A DNA stretch of 64,000 bases from Ochotona curzoniae. Taxonomy: Eukaryota; Chordata; Mammalia; Lagomorpha; Ochotonidae. The stretch lies in the NCBI RefSeq assembly GCF_017591425.1, contig NW_024466599.1, forward strand, positions 72,272,501-72,336,500. Reading direction: 5' to 3'. Below are positions 24,370-37,289 of the stretch, one piece after another. The translations under genes were made by a program, and so were the position numbers. Under the pieces are notes generated by a model. That model was not told the origin of the DNA. It made no database searches and saw only the letters and a list, made by a program, of their open reading frames with translations. The first letter of the stretch is position 1. Every line of letters begins with the position of its first letter.

Positions 24370-25330
24370 AAAGCTGAACTGGCAGTATTGTTGTACGAAA
24401 ATATTGAGGGTAATTCTTCAGACAGAAGGAAGATGATAGTTGATGGAAACCTGAACCTTGTCAGAAGATATAAACAGAAATAATACTAATGCAAATGAAG
24501 TTAGCGGGATAGATAAAAGTGAAGTGAATGGCGAAACAGCACAAAGTTGCTGGAGAAATGGAACTATGGTATTGTGAAGTTCTCATGTGGAACCAGGCAG
24601 TGTCACTGTGGAGAAAAAGGCGGCACTGAACACCCATTGACAAAAGAAATCAAACCACTCCCCTAGAAGTAAGTAGATAAAAAGAAAATTGCACTTGAAG
24701 TAAGCAGATGGTAAAAAATAAGGATCAAAGCAGAAAGGAATTAAATGATAAAGAGACAATCAATGTCATTAAAGCTGGTTGTTTGAGAAGATCAATAAAA
24801 CTGATAAACACATAGAGTGGGCAGGGATGAAAGCAAGAATACAGAAACAGCAGTGGCAGGGCTAGGTGCTAACTGTACAGTATACTACAACCAGAGTAAG
24901 GATACTAATAGAATGTAACAGAACTATGTACAAACCATTGACACAGGTCAAATGGTCAGATTCTTTTAAAGCCACAAATACCAACTTTACTCAAGAGGAA
25001 ATAACTTAAATAGATCCTTAGATTAAAAAAAAAAAAAGTGTTCTGTAGTAACAAACCTTCCCACAAAGAAAAATTCTGGCTCAAATAATTTCCCTGGCTA
25101 ATATAAAATAATTAAGGAATATATAAAAATAAATTGTACTCAAATTATTTCAGAAAATTGAAAAAAAAAAGCCAAAAATTTCCAGCTGATAATTTCTTGA
25201 GAATACTAGAACCAATAGGTGAGTTTTGTAGCTTATATCATGAATCTATACAAACCAGGTGCACACTGTATATAGAACTGAACATTCAGGAATTGAAATT
25301 ACAAAACAATGCCACTTACAATAGCGTGAC
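24370..25330 (+). mobile_element. Decayed L1, ORF2 5' half, plus strand
   Basis: The text follows mammalian L1 ORF2 in the sense direction. One example is AAAGCTGGTTGTTTGAGAAG with ATCAATAAAACTGATAAAC after it; another is CAAGAGGAAATAACTTAAAT. There are many stops and indels, so no intact protein is encoded. Confidence 0.7.
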
Positions 25331-25794
25331 TGGTAGAAAATCTGGCAAGGGATTCAGGATGTGGGTGAAGTGGTGGTGATGGTAAAGCTTGCAATGTACC
25401 TGGCACTGTGTCTGTCGCTGTTCTCACTTCCATATTCTCCCTGGTTTATACTATTATACCATTTCACATCACTGGTTTTCACGGGGTCTTCCAGGGAGGC
25501 ACCTGCAGCGACAGCAGGGAAAGCACCCCATGCCTTCTTAACCACCATTTCACCGCTTGGGATTCTCTGTTCCTTGCACAGTGTAGAAAAAAATTCTCTC
25601 ATCCTAGTAGACTTGTCTTTAGGAAAGCCTAGGTTCTCAGTGGGCACATTTTTCATTCCCAGATTGTTTCCTTGTCATTATTTTTATGTCTAGGAAACTG
25701 TCAAGTAACTTAACAATCACATAGTTAATACTGCAAAGGGCATTATATTAACAGTGCAAAATATTTCAAGTGGTTTTCTTCTTAGAGAATAAAC

Positions 25795-26095
25795 CAACAC
25801 CACTGAGTGGCAAGCTATTCCTCTGCCTGTTAGTGCCAGCATCCCATATGGGTGCTGGGTCAGGTCTCAGCTGCTTCACTTTCTCATCCAGTTGCCTGTT
25901 ATTGGCCTAGGAAAACAGCAGAGGATGCCTCAAGGCCTTCAGCCCCTGCACCCACATGAGAGGCAGAACTCCCAGTCAGGACAAGCCCAGTTTTGGCCAT
26001 TGCACCCCTCTGGAGAGTGAACCGATGGTTGCAAGATCTTCCTCTCTGTCTCTAATTCTGACTTTCAAGTAAAATAAATAAATCTTCTTAAAAGA
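25795..26095 (+). mobile_element. CSINE, near full-length
   Basis: The motifs GTGCCAGCATCCCATATGGG, ATCTTCCTCTCTGTCTCTAA and the tail AAATAAATAAATCTTCTTAA are in plus-strand CSINE order. Confidence 0.8.
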
Positions 26096-26099
26096 ATGA

Positions 26100-28050
26100 A
26101 CAAGAAGGAATGACAAAAATGCAAGGAATACGATTTTAAGATTTAATTTGCTAGCATGATTGTATGTTAAATCTTTTTTTTTTTAAGCAAGAGGTAATAA
26201 ATAATTTATCACAGAGGTTATGACCCTATGATAGGTAATAGTAGTGTTACCTCCGTTAGAAATCACAGTAGGGACAGAATAGGTTTAGAGTTGTACTTAA
26301 CATTAAGGAACTTTACATTCTTTTAGTTGGTTTGCTGACGACTTCTGGCCTTCTGAGTATTGGGTATTTTGGGACAGGTGACTGAGAAATTCTTGCTTCT
26401 ACCAAAAACCACATGAGTTCTCATCTCTGAAGATTTGCATGCATTTTTGCTAGAAAAAACAAAGCTTAGACACAAAATCATGTATTTGAAAAAAAGGACA
26501 TTAATGATGCAAATTAGTGATAATAACATGAAAGTGGGGGTCCCTACTTCACAGAGAGCATCTAAGCAGGTAGGATGTAGCTGAGGAATGAAAATGACAA
26601 TGTGATCTATCTAAAAGAAATGAAGCATCCTTGTTCAGAGGCACAGACTCCAAACAACCGATTCTCCCTTTGGGATCCAGATCATCTTTCTAGAACAGGA
26701 CCCTTGTTCCAGACTTGTCTGGGCTTCAAGAAACAAAACCTATGAGAATATTTTTTACAGTAATGGGAAACCCTATGTCTATTCTGTACAATGTGACAGC
26801 TCTTAGCAGCATGTGGCTAGTGCTACTGAGACACTGAGTTTTCAATTTAATGTTAAATAATGTAAGCACCACATTTCTAGAAACTGCGTGTGTTGTGTTA
26901 GATCTCACAGACTAAGAGGGGATCTTCAAAGCTACCTCCTGAGAACCCAGTTGGTGTCACTCAGGGGACCCTTTGTGTCTTCTGCCCAAAGTATGGACAG
27001 TTAGGGAGCTCCAGGTCTTTTGTGTCATTACTGGGGAACTGAAACACAGGTTTCTGCAATTGTCACTTTGCAGAGGACTTAAAATCCAGTGAATTGGCCC
27101 CTGTGAGGACAACACCAGTGTGTGTTCTGTGTAAAAGCTTATTCAAGTCACCTTTTCTGATTATCCCAGAATAACTCAGCACTTGCAAACTGGGTTCTTA
27201 AGCTAGTGATTTACTCAGAGTGCGAGAAGGCAAGTCAGTGGGACTCTAACCTCTTCTTGTACCCCTGGGGACCGAGAGAGGGAACTTTCACAACCCCATC
27301 CTCTTTGAACGAAGTCATAGACAAAGGCAATTATTATTTAACAGCAGCATACCCGTTAAAACAGTTGTTGCCATTTTTTTTTTCAGAAGAAATACATGAA
27401 GAGCAGGTGTAAGTTTGCATTATCTTTGGACGTTAGAATAGCAGTTCAACAGGTGTGGCACCCCTGAGTCTGGCCGGATTTTTCTTCTTCCTTAATGGAT
27501 AGAAGGCTAGAAATAGTGGAATGGTTTTTGCTGCGCTCAAATATCCTTAATAGTGGAGACTGAATGCTCAATGCTTGTATTGTATTTTACAAAATCATTC
27601 AATGACAACACTAGAAACCAAATCATTTCTAGTGGTTAACATTTTCTTAAAATTACGTACTTACACGTTTTTTTTTCTCCCTCAGAGGAGGATATTGAAA
27701 GCTAAACCCACTGTCTCACAACTCTCATTTCCTCTTGCTTGCTGGTGATATCATCTTCATGATTTTAAAGAAATTCTTCATAACTGAACAGTGTTCAGAG
27801 GTGATGCTGGAGAGAGGATTTGCAATGTTTTGATTTGAAGCACTTCATATACTGGGGTGACTTTGTATGGGATATGTTCAGTGTTCTGCTCATCTACTCT
27901 TGGACTACAATTCACCCTAAATGTGACTCAAGATGGCAACACACTACCAACTTCCATGACTTCTGGGGTTGATGGAGTTCAATTAGGTGACGCTCATCTG
28001 AGACTTCTCGGGTGGAAGAATCTAGCCGTTGACCAGAGTTGTTGAAATGG
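26100..28050. other. No gene seen
   Basis: Unassigned unique-looking sequence without convincing exons. Confidence 0.55.
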
Positions 28051-28070
28051 CACTAAAATGGTGCACTTCC

Positions 28071-28263
28071 TGGGGCTGGCATGGTGGCATATCAAGCTAA
28101 TCCTCCGCCTGTGGTACTGGCATCCCATATGAACACCGATTTGATCTCTGCCTGTGTCTTTAGACCAGCCCATATTTGGTTGTTGTAACATTTGTGCACT
28201 TATCCAGTGGATGGAAGGTGTGTATCTCTCTCTGTAACACAAGTAAAACAAACAAATCTTTAA
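28071..28263 (+). mobile_element. CSINE, internally deleted, with target duplication
   Basis: The element opens TGGGGCTGGCATGGTGGC and ends ACAAATCTTT. Flanks AAAATGGTGCACTTCC (28055-28070) and AAAATGGTGCACTCCC (28262-28277) are a 16-bp duplication with one mismatch. The body is about 190 bp, so a large part of the middle is missing. Confidence 0.85.
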
Positions 28264-28454
28264 AATGGTGCACTCCCTTAACTGGAGTTGATGCTCATAT
28301 TAGGACACGTGCCTTCCTTCATGTGGCTTGGGTCATTTTAAAAGGGATCTAAAACATAATTCATTTTTAGTATATAAGTTTTGAAACCCATATATTTGAG
28401 AACTCTCTAAAAACTTTAAGGAAATGTATATTATTTTAAAAAGCTATGTATGGA

Positions 28455-28735
28455 TTTCAGTATTTGTTTTATTTGAGAGGGAAAGAGGCAGACAGCTCCC
28501 ACCCACTGGTTCACTCTCTAGATGCCCACAACACCCCAGATGATAACAAGAGATCTACTCAATCAGGTCTCCCACATGGGAGCAGGGAGTCCATTTTTTC
28601 ACCAATGCTGTTTTTCCAGGATGTACTTCAGTTGGAAGTCAGAATCAAGGGCCGACCCAGGACCGGAACCGAAGCAATCTGGAATGGGATATGGATGTTG
28701 CAACCGGTGTCTTAACCTCCAGGCTCAATGCCCTG
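28455..28735 (-). mobile_element. CSINE, diverged
   Basis: TTTATTTGAGAGGGAAAGAG, CCACCCACTGGTTCACTCTC and TCTCCCACATGGGAGCAGGG occur in reverse CSINE order, ending GGCTCAATGCCCTGTGC. Confidence 0.8.
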
Positions 28736-28739
28736 TGCA

Positions 28740-31640
28740 AATTACAAAACAGTTTGCTGCCCAAATATACTTATAATTTCACCATCCTTGAACCTTATAC
28801 TTCTTGGATGATGTAGGGGATCTGGAAAGAGCTGTCTTCTGAATAACAATAGGGGATTCCGTTATTATTATTTTAAGTTCCCTGTGTTAGAACGGTCATT
28901 TGGAAGTCAACAGAAGACAGCTGGCATGACAGAGAACCAACCATTTAATTGGTTCTGTCAGGTGCAGCTGTCCTTGGACGTAACCAGGTCTATTGGTTTC
29001 TGGAACCTGCTGTTCTGTTTATGTTAACATGGGTAAAATCAGACACAAGCAGTCTCTTGCAGTCCTTTGCCTTCACTGAGTAAAACTAAAGCTGAAATTG
29101 GAAGAAAAAGCCAGTTGGCCCGGTGCAGCCTCTGTCTTTCCTTCTTCCTCCTACGAAGGAGGGTAAGAAATGGCTCATTGCCTATATTATCTAATGACAC
29201 ACATCTCATACCTTCCCGTCAGTTCACATCTGTGACGGACTCGCAGCTTTCTATGTGGTAAAGGTCTTATAAACTCACAGGAACTTGAACGGAAAGATGA
29301 TCATAGAAGCCCACAATTAATTGCATAGGGAAAGGGAGAGGAGTAAGTTGCTTAAAAGTGAGAAGTTACTGGAAGGTCATGGGAGTCTGAGCTTAAAGGG
29401 TGGTTATTTGGAGGTCACTAGGTGGAAAGTATGAGAGAAGCAAAAAACTCTGGGCTGATGAAGGAAGCCCATCTAGGACAGTGGTTTTCAATCTACGTTG
29501 TGGTTCTGAGAGATATTACTGGCAGTGCCATTTGCAACAAAACGAGGTGCAACCACTTAAGGCTTTTAGAGATCCTATCCTGGGTGTGCGTGGAAATGTG
29601 ATTTTTCTGTATTTCTTTGCAACTGAAGTCATCTTCACTTAGGAATTCCCATTTCCACCCGGTGGCAAATACAAAACAAAACAAAACAAAACAAAAAGTG
29701 TTCCAGTTCACACTCATTTTGTCTCCGCTAGCCCAAGACTCAGCCTTTTGGGGGGCGGGGAGGGAGGAAATGACACAATCTACTCATGGTTTTCCTCCAA
29801 CCACCCCCTGATTCTTCCTAGAGGGTAATTGCAGTTCTTCAGGGTGGCAGGGTAGAGGACCTGGAGGAGCTCTGGTACTGGTAGAGAGGCCCCTGTGCAC
29901 AGGTCATTCTGTTCTTTGATTATGCACCTGCCCCGCCTGCCCAGACTGCACAGGCTCTCCCAGGTCTGAGCCCTCTTGCAGTCTGGAAACCCTTGGCTGC
30001 TTTGCCTGGCCATGCTGGGATGGCCTGCTGACTGCTCACATCCAGGCCTGCTGCTTGACTTGAGTCATGCGGGATGCAGTGCGTTGCTATGACAGTGGGC
30101 GGAGATGCTCATGGCCACATGCCAAGATGCCAAGTGTCATTTCTGTCTTCTGGTGCTTCCTACCAATCTCTTCTTTAGGGTTTTCTCCTGATTGGTGATT
30201 TTGGTGGCACATGGGGCTATTGGTCAGTCTGAAAACTTCCAGGGCCACTTTCCTCTGATTCTCCTTTCTCCATTTCTTACTGGTCTATTCTGAGAAAGAA
30301 AAAAATATAGCTTCAGCTTCTCACATATTCTTCTGTACTTTATGATAGAAACGCTACAGCCTAAGTTCTCCAGCATCTTAGCTGCAGGAGTTCAGAGACG
30401 TAAGATCAAATATGCTTTCGTTGTCATACTTCCAAACTTAGTGTTAATTTTTAGAGTGGACAATCCTTCAAAGTACTTTTCTGCCACATGGGGTAGGGGA
30501 ACTGTTTAGTTCTGCAGGCACCATAGATTGGATCAGCCTACATGGTTTTGTTTTGTGTGCATTACTACAGCCTTCTCAAGAAGGTGAGGGGGTATTTCTG
30601 TTACTCCTTTTTGTGGAGGATGTAAGCCAGTGAGCACACCATGAATGCAAGTCAGTGCAAGTGGCCTGATGTAGGCCTGAGCACGTGACTGTATTCCGTG
30701 TGCTGGTGAGCCCAGGACTGAGAGCGATACAGGGCTGACCTCCTGGGAGAGGTGGCAAAACGCAAGTGTTTGCTGACACGGCGGAATGAACCCAGATTTA
30801 AGGGAGGGAAATCACCCATCACCTCTACAGTGAATGAGAAACAAATGGAAAAGGAGCCATGAAGGAGGCAAGGAAGCAAAGGCAAGGAGAGTGAGAGGAA
30901 AGTCTGGGGCTGGCTGAAGGAGAAAGAGCGGTGGTCCCCGGGGCTCATCTTCAAGGTTAGCCAAAGTCCTGTAATGAGACCTCCCTGCGTGCCTGTGGCA
31001 GAAGGCAGAGGTGAACGGGCATGATCAACTCTTAGGAATAAAAGAAACCTGTCGGTGGTATCTCCCTTTTGTTACACACATCAATTTCACTTTCTTCTTG
31101 TGAACTGCTTAAAAACATTCATTATGTAAATAGGAAGATGAGGGTTTGCATTCACTACACACAGGGCTTCCCAACCGGTTCAACAGGAAGCCCAGAGCCA
31201 GGTTTACCTGCCTGCCTTGGCTTTCATTACCTGCCGTGGAGGCTGAGACACACCTGTCGTAGGAGGCTTCAGGTAGACTTCCCGCGCCAGCATCGGGGAG
31301 CGTGCTCAGAAGCTGCACCCTGGAAGCCCCCAGGAGCTTCAGGAACTCTGAGGCCCCAGAGATTCTGACACACTGATGTGGGTATGGATGTGTCAAACCC
31401 CACCACTGAGATATGGGCAGTTAATGAATTCTCACACTCTGGTGTCACTGCTGTCCGAGAAAAGGGAATCTTTTAGGCTTCTGGAAGCAGACAAAACAAA
31501 GAAATGAGAAATAGTCATAGCAAGCAGGTTTAGGGGTTGATGAAGGGCTGATTGTCCCTTCCTGTTTGCTGGTTCTGGAACTATCGCAGGCTCGGGCAGC
31601 CCATCTTACTCTCATTTCAAATTTTCTAGGGAAGCAGGAG
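28740..31640. other. No gene seen
   Basis: GC content rises toward the CpG island. A G-rich stretch lies near 29750-29765. No supported exon. Confidence 0.5.
29673..29698. repeat. (AAAAC)n short repeat
   Basis: About five units of ACAAA type. Confidence 0.9.
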
Positions 31641-31654
31641 CTGGCCCAGCCTGT

Positions 31655-31679
31655 GGGGGGGTGGGGGGGTGGGGGCGGG
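31655..31679 (+). repeat. G-quadruplex motif
   Basis: Four G-runs (7, 7, 5 and 3 Gs) with one-base loops, about 700 bp upstream of the CpG island. Confidence 0.9.
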
Positions 31680-32043
31680 AGGCAGGAAGGGGTGGTGTGT
31701 CCTGGAAGGAAGGAAGCCAGCTCTCCTCAGGCACCCAGTACCTCGTTGGAGGAGGGTTTGTTGTCACTGGAGGATCCAGCCTGTCAGGGCAGGAGCAGGT
31801 TTCACTGCCTGGGACTCCTGGGCTTGGAGCCCATGCAAGCACAACCTGGGATCCCAGAGTCATCCTCTCGGGTGACCTTGACTGTGGGTCTTTCGCCATT
31901 CTTGGATTTGGCTGGGTGTCAGTTCTCCTGAGCAGAGTGGGTGGTGGTGATGGTGGGGTAAGTGGCTCTCCAGCTTAAATAAACATATCCGCTCTAGTCC
32001 AAAGTCTGATATCAAGATTATATAGCAAATAAACTGCTTTTCC

Positions 32044-32165
32044 TTCTTTTCTTTTCTTTTCTTTTCTTTTCTTTTCTTTTCTTTTCTTTTCTTTTCTTTT
32101 CTTTTCTTTTCTTTTCTTTTCTTTTCTTTTCTTTTCTTTTCTTTTCTTTTCTTTTCTTTCTTTTT
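32044..32165. repeat. (TTTTC)n pentanucleotide array, about 24 units
   Basis: A nearly perfect pyrimidine-only array about 120 bp long. It ends about 180 bp before the CpG island. Pure purine/pyrimidine tracts of this length can form triplex DNA. Confidence 0.97.
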
Positions 32166-32339
32166 GGAATAAGCCAAGTGCATAGCAGTTGCAAAAGAAG
32201 TAGCAGCTAACACTCTCCTAGGTCAGGACACTGCTGTAACATCTCAGTCCCATCTCAGTCCCTTCTGCTCCGTGAGATGGGTGTCCTTACCATCCTTTTT
32301 CACAGAAGAGAAAACGGAGATGCCAGTTAGGGCCTCAAA

Positions 32340-33060
32340 CGCATCTCTGGGCGGCAGCAGTACGAATGCCGCTTCCAGATCAGGTGTCCGCCGGGTGGTG
32401 GTCTCCTCAGTTCGCGAAGGCTAGGTGAACTGTGTTAATCAATTTCTGCAGGACCCCAACCGCTGCTTCTCCAATTCCAAGGCGGTGGTCAGGCAGCACC
32501 ATAGCAGCCTCCCCATACTCGGACATCAGCCGGACCTCGGGGCAGTGGCTCCGGGCCCCTGCTGTCCGCCCGCGCGCAGAAGCGGGGGCAGCAGGCCAGC
32601 TAGCTCTCCGCCCGCGGTCTGTCCCCGCCCCGCCGTCTCCGCCCGCTCCCTGCCCCCGCGGCGGGACTGGAGCCGGGCCGCGCCCGGGCCGTTCCTCCAT
32701 CGCGAGGGCGAGCACAGCTCGTGCCCGGCGCCCAGAGCCCACTCCTGGGAGGAGCCTCTCAGCCGGGCAGCGAAGTCCGGGCCACGGACGCGCTTGCTTG
32801 CCCCGCGCGCCCACGAGCAGCAGGAATGTGACCATCGGGCGCCCGCGCCCCGGAGCACCCCTTGCTCGGCTCCCAGGGCTGCAGTTCTCTCTGGGCTGAG
32901 CCGAGCTCGATCCTGGCCTGTCCCAACGCGCATCTCTCAGGTATGAGTCGCAAACTGGAGTGCTCTGGACGCGGGTCCGGGCGGGAGGCAGGGGGTGTAG
33001 GGGCGGACAAAGGCCCCGGAAACCCTGGGGAGATCCTGGCACGTCCTCTTCAAGATACAA
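32340..33060 (+). promoter_or_regulatory. CpG island, candidate IL1R1 promoter
   Basis: This is the only stretch of the window with dense CpG and very high GC. Tandem GC boxes (CCCCGCCCC type) sit near 32622-32660. I see no TATA box, which fits the GC-rich, TATA-less promoter known for human IL1R1. The next supported plus-strand exon is 11.8 kb downstream. The strand and the link to IL1R1 are inferred. Long open frames here on both strands reflect GC content. Confidence 0.55.
32700..32940 (+). other. Candidate first noncoding exon of IL1R1 (start unknown)
   Basis: A strong donor, CTCTCAG|GTATGAG, lies after 32940 inside the downstream part of the CpG island. A transcript starting in the GC-box region could splice from here to the acceptor at 44714, skipping an 11.8-kb intron. 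The 5' end is a guess. Alternative first exons elsewhere are possible, because human IL1R1 uses several. Confidence 0.35.
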
Positions 33061-33434
33061 TCGGTGATCAGGGGTTGGTTGTGTAAGAGGGTGATGGTGG
33101 TTAGATCTCAGTGCGGGTTTCCTGTGTGAAGCCACTTAAGGCTTATCCAGGCTTCTCGGGTGGGAGGGTGGTGGTGGGGGGGTGGACTTGGCAGTGGTTC
33201 TGTGGGTCATGCCAGGGGTTGTGTGTTTTTGAGAGACTGTGTGTGCTCCTTGCATCACTTAGTTCCAGGGTCTGAACTCTATCCCTCAGGAGTTTGGGCT
33301 GTGAAAAACCAGCCCACTTAGCAAACAGGAATTAAACTCTTAAAGCAGCACTGCAGAGGGTGGTTTGTTTCCCAAGAGGTGGGTAGCTCAGAAGAGCAAG
33401 AAGACATTGGTTGTTATAACCAGACTGTCTCGCA

Positions 33435-33565
33435 TTTGACAGTTTATTGGGCCCTTTGTATGGGCTAATCTTTTATCCTCCCAGAAGCCTTGGAAGGAAG
33501 GTGCAATTATCCCTCTGTTTTATATCAGCAGAATAGCTTAGCCAGGTGACTAAGTGTTGGAACAT
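33435..33565 (-). mobile_element. MIR SINE
   Basis: The phrase attgggccctttgtatggg, then TTTATCCTCCCAGAAGCC, and an AATTATCCCTCTGTTTTA segment match the reverse MIR consensus. It lies about 400 bp downstream of the CpG island. Confidence 0.5.
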
Positions 33566-34319
33566 AGACACACAGGAAGGAGACATGGGCTTCTGGACTG
33601 TCACCTGGGAGTGCTGCTACTGGGTCATGAAGGCTCCCACAAGTCCTTGGGCTGCCCAGAGAGAGGAGGGCAGCGAGTGGGGTGAGTGGAGCCTCACAGT
33701 CCTACCTCTCGGAGCCTCTCCTGGGGGCTAAACATGCTTACAGAGAGCCATGGTCCCGTACAGTGAAAGCCACCTCCTAGTGAGCATGGGCCACTGGATG
33801 CCATGCAGTCTGTGCCACGATTCTAGAAGATGAACATGCAGGGTTGAATTCCCTGAGTACGAGTTAGGGAAGCCCAGGGTGTGGGTGGTGTTTGGAGCTC
33901 CTCTCCCCCACCAGCTCAGCAGCTGCCGCTATCTTTTCTTCTTGTGAGCCTTTCTAACATCTTCGACACTCCATTTAGCACTGTGTGTTTGTTTTCTGTG
34001 TTAACTTGTGTGCTGTGTAAAACGGCATGTCTCTGTGATGGATGCAATGGGGCAAGAGGTATGGAATCCTGATGTTTCCATCTTCATTTGGAGAGCTGCC
34101 ATTCAGCTGTGTGAAGGCTCCTGCATGCATTACCCCCACCCACCCACCTCCTCCAGGTAGCTGCCAAAAAGGGTTTGACTTGAATTCTCACTCACAGGGC
34201 ATCCTGGATGTTATAACATGGCAAAGGGTTTCTTTATGGTTCAGAAGCACACAACATCCTTTAAGTAAAACTTTCACCTTTGTTGAAACACCACTGATAA
34301 GATTCTCTTATCTGTTGGA

Positions 34320-34400
34320 CAGGTGTTTCCTAAATGTTTCCCATGAACAAGGCACTGGGGCAAGTGCTGGGGATGAAGCCATGAATAAAACAAACAAAAA
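34320..34400 (-). mobile_element. L2 3' end fragment
   Basis: The phrase GGCACTGGGGCAAGTGCTGG, then GGATGAAGCCATGAATAAA, is the reverse L2 3' terminus consensus. Confidence 0.5.
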
Positions 34401-35747
34401 TGCCTTTGGATGTGAAAGTAAAATGAGGTCTTTGAAATCTGCCTCTTTTCAGTGGGTTTCCCCAGGGCACTCCATTCAGTGTCCCCAGGGGTGAAGGATA
34501 AAAATGTTGTGGCCAAGGATGGAATGTTGCGGTCCCTTCTAAGATAGCAGCTATGCGTGTGCACCAGGGCAGATGGGAAACCTGCTTTGGGGAAGGATCT
34601 GCAAGATGGAAGTGGAAGGCTGTGGTGGGAGCCACTCACTCATCAAAATGGCAAAGCTGGTTCATGGCAGTGAAACCAACTACTGTGGTGTAGGGGTGAG
34701 GATGCCCAGAGAGGCTCTCTTTCTTGTGCTGCATGTTGGATCCACTGTGCATTAGCCCCTTGAAAGAAGAGAAGTTGGGAGGGTGGGAGATGGAACCTGT
34801 GACTCATTGGTCATTGAAGGGCATCATGATGCTACCCATGTGTTAGTTTGAGCAGATGCTTGGTTTTCATTTTCCTTTCTCCACAGTTGGTAGGTGGACT
34901 GGGGACAAGGGTAGGAATCTGCCAAATTAGCAGCCTTAGCTCCTCTGGTTGCCTACCGGCAATGCTGCCCACAGGCTCATGTCTATGCCCAGTGCAGGGG
35001 ACAGTGTGCACAGGGATTGTGTGACCTCACTGAGTAGTGAAAAGGGCCAGAAAAGTGCCACACCCTCTTCTCACTGCATGCCTTGGAATTGTGCACTCTG
35101 TCCTATCCATGCGTGTCCGTAGGGACACATGTGGTAGTTATGGGGATGCTGTTCCACGCCTGCGTGTTTTGGAAAGGATCTACAAGATGGCACACATTAA
35201 AAGGAGATGAAGGAAAGGCAATCGTGGAGATGAAGTAAAAGCCTCCAGTAAGACTATGAAGGTGTCAGTATAAATTTTGATAACCCACATTTTTGTCAAG
35301 TTGACCAAGTGGGGCTGCAAATGCAGAGGTCAGCTTCATATTCCAGCCTTGGCTGTGGCCAGGATGGGATGTAGGGCAGAACGGTAGGGATCTCTGGTTT
35401 TGAAGCCCTCCAGATAGTTCTGAAGTGTAGCTGAGGTTGGTGACACATGCATCTCTTTCTTTAAGAGGTGACAAAATAAACTGTCAGTGTCTGCAAGATA
35501 AAACCAAAGTACTCAGGAGAAATCAAGGAAAAATGGTGCTAAGACAAGGGTTTTCCCCCAAAGTCCTGATTCTGGAGCTGGGAACAGCAAGCTTTGGGGT
35601 GCCTCCAGTGTAGTGCAGGGACCATGGCTCAACAGAAGAAGTATAGTGAATCTAGGGGTTTGGTGCACCTGGACACCCAGATCTGAGCCCTTTAGAGATG
35701 GCCCTTGACTCCTAATCCAGAGCTTAGTGTCAAATTAGGTGCTGTTA

Positions 35748-36010
35748 CTTTTTTAAAAATGAAGGTTTTTACTCTTTTTATTATTTGAAAGGGAGAGACA
35801 GAGAATTCTTCTATCTGCTAGCTCACTCTGTGAAAATCCGAAGCCAAGAAAGAACCTGGATCTGGGCCTCCCACGTTGGGGACAGAGGGTCATCCCCCGC
35901 TTTCCTACGCACATCAGCAAGGAGCTGGAACAGAAGCAGAGCAGCTGGGCCTTGATTCAGTGTTACAACATGGGATGCCGTGCCCTAAGCTGAGGCATAG
36001 CCCACAAATG
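35748..36010 (-). mobile_element. CSINE, diverged
   Basis: TTATTTGAAAGGGAGAGACA, then a GGGCCTCCCACGTTGGGGAC segment and AACATGGGATGCCGTGCCCT, are in reverse CSINE order. Confidence 0.75.
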
Positions 36011-37289
36011 CTGTCACTTCGGAACGGTTTGTCTCACCATAGTAGCAATCCGATACTCCTCTTAATGCCCATGTTTTAAAGCACCTGATTTGTACTTCTA
36101 TATCGATATAATAAAAGTTACTTACAGCATTACTTTTATAATCACTATAAATATAACATCTAGGCCATAGAAAAGTAATATAAGTAATTTGTATTCAGTG
36201 TGCATGGGCTCCAGGGAGGTTGCCCAGAGCTTTACATGGACTTACCACAAACAGTGCACGTGACAGCCTCAACCTCAGGCTGGGCAGATGAGTCATGGTG
36301 CCCAAGCAAATACCATGAAAGGATGCATGACTTTTGGTCAAGTTCTAAATGGCAGTCCAAGATCAGTCATCCCTGTTTTCCTGCTAGCTACATTCCTGAA
36401 AAATGTATGGAGGGAAATTGCACCAACAGAGCAGATAGTATGTGTGTAGGGATTTCGGTTAAGGGTAGGCTGCAAGCTCCATCAGTGTAGTTCCTTTTGT
36501 GATAAGGGCTTGTAGGAGACCTGGAGGTCACACAGGCTGAGTAGAACTGCCTTGTGGGGGTCTGGCTGTCCAGCCCCAGTGGCTTGCATCACTAAGTGCA
36601 TTGGAATCACCTGATGTGGAGCCTTCTGCCGTGATTTCTGGAGTGCCCCCTTGGATGCCATCCTTACCATGGTGAGGACCACTACTTTTTCTGCTGCATC
36701 CTGTGGGAATGGGTCCTGAAATGGAATGGGCACTGGAAAGATCTAAGCTAGCCATCAGACATGCACTGACAGTAACTGTGAAAAGATTAAGAAGGTAGTG
36801 GCGACCAAAAGACCGAGTGCTGTGTGCAGAGTTGGGGGTGGGGGGAGGAGGTGGCTACTGAGAGTCAAGAGTGAATTTTGAAGAAGTGACAAAAGTGATC
36901 CAGCTCTTAATGATGTTTTCCTGGTGTATAATTATCATAGTTTGTGGAGCTATATACTTAAGGTTTGGGTATTTCAGTGTATGCAAATCTTGCTCTAGTT
37001 AAGAAAAAAAAATGACTGAAGCTCGAGAGTGTCTCTGTGGGTTCCAGCTGGAAGAATGGCTGTTCTTGCCTGATGGAAGGGGTCCTGCCTGGGGCAACTG
37101 TGGCAGCCAATACATCTCTCTACTTCATTTCCCCCTTGCCCTTAAAACTCACACACCTTGGTTGAAACTACCAATCTTGGGACCTCGTCATGGCTGAGTA
37201 AAATCAGTTTCACATTAACACCTGAAACTCCATTGGCAGTGTTTATCGTTGTCTTCTCGTGTATCTCTCTGGTGTAATCCTACTTTCTA

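Noticed and set aside
31860..32213. ORF encoding a Lys/Arg/Glu repeat
   Set aside because: It is the translation of the (TTTTC)n microsatellite.
32407..33135. 242-codon minus-strand ORF and overlapping plus-strand ORFs in the CpG island
   Set aside because: Low-stop, GC-rich sequence yields long frames in several phases at once. The translations are Arg/Pro/Gly/Ala-rich with no recognisable domain.
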